A stretch of 7,655 nucleotides of DNA from a bacterium (GTDB lineage Bacteria; Bacteroidota; Bacteroidia; Bacteroidales; Muribaculaceae). The stretch is from assembly GCA_004559845.1 (NCBI GenBank), contig SFWW01000070.1, forward strand, positions 1 to 7,655. Direction: 5' to 3'. Below, in pieces: positions 1 through 6,266 of this stretch. Position 1 is the first letter of the stretch. Each line of letters starts with the position of its first letter. A model generated the notes under the pieces. The model searched no databases, was not told the DNA's origin, and saw only the letters and a program-made list of their open reading frames with translations. The position numbers were made by a program, and so were the translations under genes.

Positions 1-1
1 A

Positions 2-274
2 GTTATGATTTATGATATGCTTTTGCATACGGATTATACAATAAGTGGAGAAAGGTTGCATATTCGATGTGGTTTCCTATTCCGAATGGATTTGCCAATC
101 TCCAAAATTTTGGAGATAACTCATAAATCCACAATCCTATCATCACCGGCATTGTCCGCTAAAAGAATAGGATTAAGATATGGGAAAAGAAGATGGGTAT
201 ATATTTCGCCAAAGAATCAAGAAGAATTTATATCAGATTTAATTACAATCAATCCCACAATACAAATCAACTAA
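2..274 (+). CDS. bacterial PH-domain (bPH_4-like) protein, 5' truncated
   Basis: The frame is open from the window edge to a TAA at 272-274. The visible ~90 residues resemble the bPH_4 type of bacterial pleckstrin-homology domain as found in many small Bacteroidota proteins. The pattern is an opening strand around Y-T-I-S followed by L-H-I-R-C-G, then I-S-K-I-L-E-I, then a conserved-looking S-S-P-A-L-S segment with R-I-G-L-R-Y-G, then V-Y-I-S-P-K, and a closing amphipathic helix ending in I-N-P. Family members commonly carry one or two membrane helices before this domain, so the ATG at position 5 is probably internal and the true N-terminus lies outside the window. The molecular function of the family is not established; a membrane-associated role is inferred. 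The stop codon overlaps the foot of a terminator. Base composition is AT-rich, like the protease gene that follows. The family call is from pattern memory, not a search. Confidence 0.72.
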   Translation, partial: VMIYDMLLHTDYTISGERLHIRCGFLFRMDLPISKILEITHKSTILSSPALSAKRIGLRYGKRRWVYISPKNQEEFISDLITINPTIQIN

Positions 275-303
275 AGCCCCTCTGAAATTCAGAGAGGCTT
301 TTT
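273..303 (+). terminator. intrinsic terminator of the bPH-domain gene
   Basis: AAAGCC-C-CTCTGAA is followed by TTCAGAG-A-GGCTTT, a stem of about 12-14 bp with a single C/A mismatch (279/295), a tiny AT loop at 286-288, and a run of T (299-303). The foot of the stem starts inside the stop codon of the preceding gene. The T-run is on the plus strand, so it ends plus-strand transcription. Confidence 0.88.
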
Positions 304-339
304 AATGATAGAGAGTCGTTCAATCTCCGTTGAGATTTA

Positions 340-522
340 GATTGCAAAGGGACGGTTCTTTTGCAATCAAAAACCTCATAATCATTTGTGTGTCAGGGTT
401 TTGGCAGATTATTTTGGAAGGATTTTTCTTTGAAATATTTCGATGTAAAAATCTCCATTAATGTTTTGATAATGAATGCATTATGCTGGATTTGATTGCA
501 AAAGAACCGTCCCTTTGCAATC
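340..522 (+). repeat. REPIN/MITE-like element, copy A
   Basis: A 183-bp non-coding element whose ends (340-371 and 491-522) are perfect 32-bp inverted repeats. Each end is itself an imperfect palindrome: GATTGCAAA, an 11-nt spacer containing GGGACGGTTC, then TTTGCAATC. The interior holds three further stems: AAAACC (370-375) with GGTTTT (397-402), GATTTTT (421-427) with AAAAATC (447-453), and ATAATG (469-474) with CATTAT (479-484). A second copy in the same orientation lies at 1958-2139, about 93% identical (12 substitutions and a 1-nt indel). No target-site duplication is visible: the left flank ends GATTTA and the right flank begins ACGAGC. Two inverted hairpin motifs around a short spacer is the layout of REPINs, which are moved in trans by RAYT (Y1-type) transposases that make no duplication. 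A MITE of another IS family is the alternative. No ORF of note lies inside it. Confidence 0.85.
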
Positions 523-692
523 ACGAGCGTTCATATCATCTATGGCGTGACGCATAGCGAGAAACACGGTTTTGATGCGCCGGTGGCGCGGTTTATAGTT
601 GAGTGTTGAGAAATTCAACAGTTCAAAGTTATGGTAATTGGTAGGTGTCAGAAAAGACACAACAACAAGGCTGATATTCAAAATATTATTCG
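523..692 (+). other. hairpin-rich intergenic stretch upstream of the protease gene
   Basis: No convincing gene lies between copy A and the protease promoter. The stretch contains four small consecutive stem-loops: 540-557 (CTATGGCG / CGCATAG with one bulge), 577-589 (GCGCC-GGT-GGCGC), 604-620 (TGTTGA / TCAACA, 5-nt loop) and 645-660 (GTGTC / GACAC, 6-nt loop). A local patch around 560-590 is GC-rich compared with its surroundings. None of these has a following T-run, so they are not ordinary terminators. The stretch could be decayed mobile-element or coding DNA, or an unrecognised structured region. Confidence 0.5.
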
Positions 693-700
693 TATATTTG
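693..700 (+). promoter_or_regulatory. Bacteroidetes -7 element for the protease gene
   Basis: TATATTTG matches the Bacteroidetes primary sigma -7 consensus TAnnTTTG. It would place the transcription start near 707, giving a leader of about 27 nt before the ATG at 734. No clear TTTG/TTG -33 element is seen at the expected spacing, so the promoter may be weak or activator dependent. There is no Shine-Dalgarno sequence before the start codon, as is usual in this phylum. Confidence 0.5.
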
Positions 701-733
701 TATTTGAATATCAACAGCTTCAAAATCCTTCAT

Positions 734-1927
734 ATGAAAACCCGATTGGCACTACTTTTTAGTATTGTCTTTTTCGTGCTGAATATTTCAGCAGAAGTTC
801 CCGAAAAAGCAATCCCTTTCATTCTCGACTCACATGTATATATACAAGGGGTAATTGCCGACACAATTCCAGTGTCGCTGATATACGATACAGGGGCGGA
901 CAGACTGTATATGGATAAAGACTATATGGATTTATCCACATTCGGCAAGTTGCCGTTACGTAAAGCGCGTGCCAAAATGGGAGGTGCAGGAAATGACGGA
1001 GTAAAGACTGTTCCCATCATAATAGACACGATACCTCTGCAAATGGGTGATGTCGTACACAAAGAGCATATTACCCCTATAATCAATTTACGTGAGATTT
1101 TGGGACGACATGCGGACGGGATGATAGGCAACAACGCTGTATTTGATAAGCCGTTGTTGGTGAATTATACTGATGGATACCTACTATCTATTGACAGTCT
1201 TACTCCTGGTATGCTTGATGGATACACAAAACTCCCTGCACAATTCAATGACAACAGAATTGATATTGAATGTGAGCTGAAAATTGACTCCATTCAAAGT
1301 GTAAAAGGTGCTTTCCGTCTTGATTTAGGTTGCGGTAGTACTATAATACTGACAAATGCGGCAAGAAAAGGTATTGATTTAACCGGGAAACCGCAAGCGA
1401 TCTGCTATTACTCAAATATGGGAGTCGGCGGCGATGGTTCAGATGTGAATTTCAGAGTTGATTCATTCAGGCTCCTTGACGAATTGTATAACATAGTTAT
1501 ATCAGCATCGTATAATACGGAGGGGGCTTTGTCTGACCGTGATCATTTGGGAATTATTGGTAATGATATACTGTGCCATTATGACTTGATAATCGATGCT
1601 CCCAATAATGTGCTATATGCTCGAAGAAATGGCAATATGGACACCTCATACCAAAAGAGCACAAAAATACAAATGGGTTATGTTGATAGAACGGATATTG
1701 GTGATGGATGGATTGTAAGCAGCATTTATTATGATGGAATCGCTCAAAAAGCCGGATTTGAGATAGGAGATGAGATCCTGTCTATAAACGGCAGACCGGT
1801 TAAAGAAATCTCGTGGGAGGAACAGCGCAAAGGTCTTGGCTTAACAGGGCCGACCACTTACGAAGTTAAGAAAAAGACCGGTGAAATTGTAACCTATATT
1901 CTCAATATAGAGAAGGAAATTATATAG
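734..1927 (+). CDS. exported two-lobed retropepsin-like aspartic protease with C-terminal PDZ domain
   Basis: A predicted 397-residue secreted protein. Residues 1-20 form a signal peptide (MKTRLALLFS plus a hydrophobic run ending N-I-S-A before E-V-P). An upstream in-frame ATG at 638 would bury this signal behind 32 residues and precede the likely promoter, so ATG 734 is chosen. Lobe 1 has the aspartic protease motif Y-D-T-G-A (D52-T53-G54) and a partner hydrophobic-hydrophobic-glycine, G-M-I-G-N (129-133). Lobe 2 repeats the layout with L-D-L-G (D197-L198-G199) and L-G-I-I-G-N-D (272-278). Residues ~322-390 look like a PDZ domain (G-I-A-Q-K-A-G-F, G-D-E-I-L-S-I-N-G). Together these suggest an envelope peptidase of the pepsin/retropepsin-like family common in Bacteroidota; substrates are unknown. 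The second lobe has DLG where DTG or DSG is usual, so activity is inferred. The gene is AT-rich, uses ATA for isoleucine often, and stands alone between two direct repeats, which suggests it is accessory. Confidence 0.88.
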   Translation: MKTRLALLFSIVFFVLNISAEVPEKAIPFILDSHVYIQGVIADTIPVSLIYDTGADRLYMDKDYMDLSTFGKLPLRKARAKMGGAGNDGVKTVPIIIDTIPLQMGDVVHKEHITPIINLREILGRHADGMIGNNAVFDKPLLVNYTDGYLLSIDSLTPGMLDGYTKLPAQFNDNRIDIECELKIDSIQSVKGAFRLDLGCGSTIILTNAARKGIDLTGKPQAICYYSNMGVGGDGSDVNFRVDSFRLLDELYNIVISASYNTEGALSDRDHLGIIGNDILCHYDLIIDAPNNVLYARRNGNMDTSYQKSTKIQMGYVDRTDIGDGWIVSSIYYDGIAQKAGFEIGDEILSINGRPVKEISWEEQRKGLGLTGPTTYEVKKKTGEIVTYILNIEKEII

Positions 1928-1957
1928 TAACGTTTCGTCGCATGATGTCGGGATTGT

Positions 1958-2139
1958 GATTGCAAAGGGACGGTTCTTTTGCAATCAAAAACCGCGTAAT
2001 AATTTGTGTGTCAGGGTTTTGACGGATTATTTTGGAAAGATTTTTCTTTGAAATTTTTCGATGCAAAATCTTCATTAAAGTTTTGATAATGAATACATTA
2101 TGCTGAATTTGATTGCAAAAGAACCGTCCCTTTGCAATC
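1958..2139 (+). repeat. REPIN/MITE-like element, copy B
   Basis: A 182-bp second copy of the element at 340-522, in the same orientation. Its 32-bp ends (1958-1989 and 2108-2139) are identical to those of copy A, so all four ends in the window match perfectly. The internal stems are retained: AAAACC 1988-1993 with GGTTTT 2015-2020, GATTTT 2039-2044 with AAAATC 2065-2070, and ATAATG 2086-2091 with CATTAT 2096-2101. The 1-nt deletion relative to copy A shortens the second stem by one pair. Flanks (GGATTGT on the left, AGAATCG on the right) show no direct duplication. The copy starts 30 bp after the protease stop codon, so the protease transcript would run through it unless it terminates there. 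Confidence 0.85.
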
Positions 2140-2237
2140 AGAATCGGTTTAATTTACTGTGTATCTGTTTATTGAGGTTTATTTTCGTATGTTTTGAAAC
2201 ATCCTATCCTCATCGCGGTAGTGGGGGGATGATATGG
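2140..2237 (+). other. AT-rich intergenic spacer
   Basis: I see no gene, promoter match or repeat here. It ends in a short G-run (GTGGGGGG, about 2221-2228) next to the terminator stem. It separates copy B from the convergent secA gene. Confidence 0.5.
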
Positions 2238-2274
2238 AATGAGCTCTGCATTTGGGGGTGCAGAGCTCATTTTT
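2238..2274 (+). terminator. strong intrinsic terminator between convergent genes
   Basis: A perfect 13-bp stem, AATGAGCTCTGCA with TGCAGAGCTCATT, encloses an 8-nt loop TTTGGGGG and is followed by Ts on the plus strand (2270-2274). By T-run it ends plus-strand transcripts from the protease side. On the minus strand the same stem lies about 26 nt past the secA stop but is followed only by TT then CCATATC, so its use as the secA terminator is possible but less certain. Bidirectional use is common between convergent genes. Confidence 0.85.
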
Positions 2275-2299
2275 CAGTATGCTTGGAGGTGATTTGCTT

Positions 2300-5200
2300 C
2301 TATGCTAATCGGCCGTGGCATTTTTTGTATTTTTTGCCGCTACCGCATGGGCATGGGTCGTTTGGCATCACCTTTGGACCCACTTTGATGGGCTGGTTGG
2401 GCTGCTGCAGGTGTGGCGAAGCGGCTCTTGATGCTTGTGCATTGGCTTTGGCAGCTGCCACGAGGGCATCGTCGCCGCGTCCTTCGCTCAAGCGTGGCTG
2501 TCGGCGCTCACGGATGGGAGCACGCTCGCCTTCGCGACGCACGCTATCGGGGTCGGATGCTTGTTCGGGGATTTGACCGCGGAACAGGGTAGCCACCACC
2601 TTGCTATTGAGTGTGGCAAGCATCGCTTCAAAGAGTTTAAACGATTCCACCTTATAGATTACCAACGGGTCTTTCTGCTCGTAGCTTGCATTTTGCACCG
2701 ATTGTCGCAATTGATCGAGTTCGCGAAGGTGTTCTTTCCAGTTTTCGTCGATAGAGAGCAAAAGCACTGCTTTTTGCCAAGCCTTCACCAGATTTTTGCA
2801 TCCGGATTCGTATGCCTCCTTAATGTCGACCACGATGCCAAACATGCGTCGTCCGTCGTGGATAGGCACGCGGATTTGTCCGCTCACTTCAGGTGCGCCA
2901 TTTTGGAGTTGGTCTTCGGCGATACGCGAAATCACCGGATGAGCCACCTCGCGGAGGCGTTCCATTTTGCGGTTGAAGGCCTCGTAGACCACCTTATAGA
3001 GCTTCTCGATTTTTTCTTTTTCGTCGAATCTGCGATATTCCTCTTCATCGTAAGGGGGTTCGATGGCAAATGTGGTGAGCACATGCATTTTGAAATCAAG
3101 GTATTCATACACATTGAATTTCTTCACCGAATCTTCCACGGTGTCGTAGATGGTGTTGATGATATCGAGCCCGATTCGTTCGCCCAGCAGAGCGTGGTGG
3201 CGGTTGGTGTAAATCACCTTACGCTGTGCGTTCATCACATCATCGTATTCCAACGTGTGCTTACGGATACCGAAGTTGTTTTCCTCCACGCGTTTTTGTG
3301 CATTTTCAATGCTCTTGGTCACCATCGGCGATTCAATGGCTTCGCCATCTTCGAGACCGAGGCGGTCGAGGAGTTTCACGATTTTTTCGCTGGCAAAGAG
3401 ACGCATCACCTTGTCTTCAAACGACACGAAAAACACAGAGCTACCGGGGTCGCCTTGACGTCCGGCGCGACCACGGAGCTGACGGTCGACGCGGCGCGAT
3501 TCGTGGCGCTCGGTGCCGATAATAGCCAAACCGCCGGCTTCTCTCACCTCTTTAGAGAGCTTGATGTCGGTACCACGACCTGCCATATTGGTGGCGATGG
3601 TCACCACACCCTTGCCATCGACCGACTGACCGGCTTGCGCCACGATGTCGGCTTCCTGCTGGTGGAGCTTAGCGTTGAGCACTTGGTGCGGGATATGGCG
3701 CAAGCGCAGCATACGGCTCAGCATTTCCGAAATTTCCACCGAGGTGGTACCCACCAAAGTGGGGCGTCCGGAATTGCGCATTTTTTCGATTTCATCGATT
3801 ACGGCATTGAATTTTTCCTTCTGCGTTTTATACACGCGGTCAGGCATATCGTTTCGCTGCACGGGTTTATTGGTGGGGATAGTCACCACATCGAGTTTGT
3901 AGATTTCCCAGAATTCGCCTGCTTCCGTTTCTGCCGTACCGGTCATACCGGCAAGTTTGTAGTACATACGGAAATAGTTTTGCAGGGTAATGGTGGCGAA
4001 GGTTTGTGTGGCAGCTTCCACATTCACACCTTCTTTTGCTTCAATAGCTTGGTGCAAGCCATCGCTATAGCGTCGTCCCTCCATGATACGTCCGGTTTGC
4101 TCATCCACGATTTTCACTTTACCGTTTTCGTCCACGATGTATTCATCGTCGCGGTTAAAGAGCGTGTAAGCCTTCAGCAATTGTGTCACGGTGTGCACGC
4201 GTTCAGCCTTGAGCGAATATTCTTGAAGCAATTGGTCGCGCTTAGCCACCTTTTCTTCATCGGTGAGCGGTTCGTTGGTCACGGCAGAGAGTTGGCTGGC
4301 GATGTCGGGGAGCACGAAGAATTGCGGGTCTTCAGTGCCTCGAGTGAGCACGTCGATACCCTTGTCGGTGAGTTCCACCGTATTGTTTTGCTCTTCGATA
4401 ATAAAGTAGAGCGGGTCGGTAACGATGTGCATATCTCGGCTATTGTCTTGCATATACTTCGCCTCGATTTTCATCATAGCCTGCTTCACGCCCTCTTCAG
4501 AGAGGAACTTAATGAGGGGCTTATATTTAGGCAAACCCTTGTGGGCGCGATAGAGGCGGAGCACACCTTCTTCGAAGGTTTTGTCGTCGTTGCTGCCCAT
4601 CATGCGCTTGGCATCGGAGAGCAATTGCGTAACGAGGCGGCGCTGCGCATCATACACGCGTTCCACATTCGGCTTAAAGTCGTTGAACATTTGGTCTTCG
4701 CCCTTGGGCACAGAGCCTGAAATGATGAGCGGGGTGCGGGCATCGTCGATGAGCACCGAGTCCACCTCATCCACGATAGCGAAATTGTGGGGGCGCTGCA
4801 CCATTTCTTCGGGCGTCATACACATATTGTCGCGCAGGTAGTCGAAGCCGAATTCGCTGTTCGTACCGAAAGTGATGTCGCAATTATAGGCAGCGCGGCG
4901 TTCTTTGGAATTGGGTTGTGTTTTGTCGATACAAGCCACGCTGATGCCGTGGAACATGTAGAGCGGTCCCATCCACTCCGAGTCGCGCTTGGCGAGGTAG
5001 TCGTTCACGGTCACCATGTGCACACCGTTGCCACTGAGCGCATTGAGAAACACGGGAAGCGTACCCACGAGGGTTTTACCTTCACCGGTAGCCATTTCGG
5101 CGATTTTGCCTTGGTGGAGCACGATACCGCCAATGAGCTGCACATCGTAGTGAATCATATCCCAGGTCACCTCGTTGCCGCCAGCCACCCAGTGGTTGTA

Positions 5201-5665
5201 GTAGATTGCCTTATCGCCCTCAATGGAGAGGAAATCGTGTCCGTCGGCGGCGAGTTGTCGGTCGAAATCGGTGGCAGTCACCTCAATGGTTTCATTTTGA
5301 GCGAATCGGCGCGCCGTATCTTTCACGATAGCGAACACTTCGGGAAGTGCGTCATCGAGTTTGTCTTTGATGCGTTCGAGCACCTCTTTTTCGAGTTTGT
5401 CGACCTTCGCCCAGAGAGGCTCACGTTCTTCAAAATTGAGGAGCTCAACCTTCACTTTAATTTCTGCAATTTCGTCGCGCAAGGGCTGCACGGATTGCTG
5501 AATATCTTGACGGATAGCAGTTACGCGGGCGCGCAATTCATCGTTGGAGAGCGCCTCGATAGAAGGATATATATCCTTGATTTTCTGAAGAATAGGGCGC
5601 AATTTTTTTAAGTCGCGGTCGCTTTTGCTACCGAAGAGAGATTTTAAAAAGTCGTTTAAAGCCAT
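2300..5665 (-). CDS. secA: preprotein translocase subunit SecA
   Basis: SecA is the ATPase motor that pushes unfolded preproteins through SecYEG at the inner membrane. The 1,121-residue product has the family's landmarks in order: Walker A M-A-T-G-E-G-K-T (191-198), Walker B D-E-V-D (299-302) followed by S-V-L-I-D-D-A-R-T-P-L, motif III-like G-M-T-G-T-A (573-578), motif V G-R-G-T-D-I (696-701), motif VI Q-L-R-G-R-A-G-R-Q-G (729-738), and a C-terminal zinc/SecB-type tail C1105-P-C1107-X8-C1116-H1117. Residues ~60-120 form a charged, probably coiled insertion, and ~1031-1095 is a polar Arg/Ala/Gln-rich linker; with these the protein is longer than E. coli SecA (901) but usual for Bacteroidota. 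The start is set at MALNDFLKSLFG, which matches family N-termini; the in-frame upstream ATGs at 5758 and 5746 add an unsupported extension. An A-rich stretch, not a Shine-Dalgarno, precedes the ATG. Housekeeping composition, no damage seen. Confidence 0.98.
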   Translation of the reverse strand: MALNDFLKSLFGSKSDRDLKKLRPILQKIKDIYPSIEALSNDELRARVTAIRQDIQQSVQPLRDEIAEIKVKVELLNFEEREPLWAKVDKLEKEVLERIKDKLDDALPEVFAIVKDTARRFAQNETIEVTATDFDRQLAADGHDFLSIEGDKAIYYNHWVAGGNEVTWDMIHYDVQLIGGIVLHQGKIAEMATGEGKTLVGTLPVFLNALSGNGVHMVTVNDYLAKRDSEWMGPLYMFHGISVACIDKTQPNSKERRAAYNCDITFGTNSEFGFDYLRDNMCMTPEEMVQRPHNFAIVDEVDSVLIDDARTPLIISGSVPKGEDQMFNDFKPNVERVYDAQRRLVTQLLSDAKRMMGSNDDKTFEEGVLRLYRAHKGLPKYKPLIKFLSEEGVKQAMMKIEAKYMQDNSRDMHIVTDPLYFIIEEQNNTVELTDKGIDVLTRGTEDPQFFVLPDIASQLSAVTNEPLTDEEKVAKRDQLLQEYSLKAERVHTVTQLLKAYTLFNRDDEYIVDENGKVKIVDEQTGRIMEGRRYSDGLHQAIEAKEGVNVEAATQTFATITLQNYFRMYYKLAGMTGTAETEAGEFWEIYKLDVVTIPTNKPVQRNDMPDRVYKTQKEKFNAVIDEIEKMRNSGRPTLVGTTSVEISEMLSRMLRLRHIPHQVLNAKLHQQEADIVAQAGQSVDGKGVVTIATNMAGRGTDIKLSKEVREAGGLAIIGTERHESRRVDRQLRGRAGRQGDPGSSVFFVSFEDKVMRLFASEKIVKLLDRLGLEDGEAIESPMVTKSIENAQKRVEENNFGIRKHTLEYDDVMNAQRKVIYTNRHHALLGERIGLDIINTIYDTVEDSVKKFNVYEYLDFKMHVLTTFAIEPPYDEEEYRRFDEKEKIEKLYKVVYEAFNRKMERLREVAHPVISRIAEDQLQNGAPEVSGQIRVPIHDGRRMFGIVVDIKEAYESGCKNLVKAWQKAVLLLSIDENWKEHLRELDQLRQSVQNASYEQKDPLVIYKVESFKLFEAMLATLNSKVVATLFRGQIPEQASDPDSVRREGERAPIRERRQPRLSEGRGDDALVAAAKANAQASRAASPHLQQPNQPIKVGPKVMPNDPCPCGSGKKYKKCHGRLA

Positions 5666-5755
5666 ATATCGTAGTTGTAGTTTTTTTTGTTCTGTTATAG
5701 GCGATGCAGCGCCCTTAAGCCGGGGCACAGCACCGAAGCACCACATAATAAGGTA

Positions 5756-5763
5756 CAAAGATA
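5756..5763 (-). promoter_or_regulatory. -7 promoter element of secA
   Basis: On the minus strand this reads TATCTTTG, a full match to TAnnTTTG, placing the start near 5749 and giving a leader of about 84 nt (5666-5749). No strong -33 element is evident. The leader contains a small GC stem (GGCG 5700-5703 with CGCC 5710-5713) and an A-rich stretch just before the start codon. I see no arrest-peptide gene of the SecM type in the leader. Confidence 0.55.
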
Positions 5764-5807
5764 ATAAAAATAGTTGATATTTACGGCGAAAGTGCCGATA
5801 GAAGCGT

Positions 5808-5837
5808 GCGAAAGCATCAAAAATTGCGATGCTTCGC
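5808..5837 (-). terminator. possible hairpin terminator after the lnb operon
   Basis: On the minus strand GCGAAGCATC pairs with GATGCTTTCGC around a 9-nt loop, with one bulged base. It sits 10 nt beyond the stop codon of the small secreted-protein gene and upstream of the secA promoter, where a terminator is expected. There is no T-run after it on either strand, so it would be a non-canonical terminator or a 3'-end stabiliser. Confidence 0.35.
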
Positions 5838-5846
5838 TACAAATGG

Positions 5847-6266
5847 CTATGCCCTCACACACCCGGGCGAACGCACGTGGAGCCCGGCTCTGATTTCGGG
5901 AAGGAGCAAGGCGGGAGGGATGGTGAGTGATGTGAATAGAAGGGATTCCGGGGGTGCCACAGGGCGATTTTGGGGCAAATGTGCCGCCGAAAAATGCGCG
6001 CCTTGAAGCTGCAACCCTATGTGTTTGAGATGAATAAAGGCTTGCGCCAGTGCCCTACCCTTAGTGTGACGCAACATTCTTCCCAGCGCCTCTTGCCCCT
6101 CGCGGTGAGAGAGCAAAAGCGTGCAATCGGTGCGCAATTGGTTCACGATTTGCTCCATCTCCGGCTTGGGCACCGACAATTCCACACTTGCCATGGCAGA
6201 TAGCACCACCATGGAAGCCATAATGGAAGTGAGCAACCTATTTATTTGACCTTTGCGCGATTGCAT
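5847..6266 (-). CDS. small predicted secreted protein, unrecognised
   Basis: I do not recognise this family. The 139-residue reading starts MQSRKGQINR, a basic n-region, then a hydrophobic stretch (11-27) ending A-M-A before S-V-E-L, which fits a signal peptidase I site. The mature part has a helical-looking, Leu/Arg/His-rich middle (about 37-85) and a Pro/Leu-rich tail. It contains one cysteine in the middle (C48) and one near the C-terminus. The start codon lies 25 nt inside the 3' end of lnb, so the two would be translationally coupled. A later in-frame ATG at 6221 (residue 16) would avoid the overlap but shorten the signal to its hydrophobic core. Codon choice resembles that of lnb and secA. 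It is the only sizeable minus-strand frame in the gap between lnb and secA. Supporting evidence is position, orientation and the signal peptide; absence of recognised homology keeps confidence moderate. Confidence 0.6.
   Translation of the reverse strand: MQSRKGQINRLLTSIMASMVVLSAMASVELSVPKPEMEQIVNQLRTDCTLLLSHREGQEALGRMLRHTKGRALAQAFIHLKHIGLQLQGAHFSAAHLPQNRPVAPPESLLFTSLTIPPALLLPEIRAGLHVRSPGCVRA

Noticed and set aside
340..522. Target-site duplications around the elements
   Set aside because: Bases flanking both copies were compared for 2-8 bp direct repeats and none was found on either element.
481..723. 80-codon minus-strand frame spanning the end of copy A and the hairpin-rich spacer
   Set aside because: It runs from the repeat's inverted end across the protease promoter, has no recognisable domain, and its composition is that of non-coding DNA.
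638..733. Upstream ATG extending the protease by 32 residues
   Set aside because: It would hide a good signal peptide starting at 734 and would lie upstream of the predicted promoter at 693-700.
340..2139. CRISPR-like repeat array
   Set aside because: There are only two long copies, 1.4 kb apart with a gene between, and the repeated ends are inverted within each copy; no spacers and no cas genes.
2100..2576. 158-codon plus-strand frame from copy B into secA
   Set aside because: It crosses the inverted repeat and the terminator, and overlaps the 3' end of secA antisense; the product is low-complexity.
2435..4720. Very long open frame (761 codons) on the plus strand, and another at 4787-5611
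   Set aside because: Both lie wholly antisense to secA, which has complete family motifs. The translated products are His/Phe-rich with no domain pattern; they are open because of secA codon bias.
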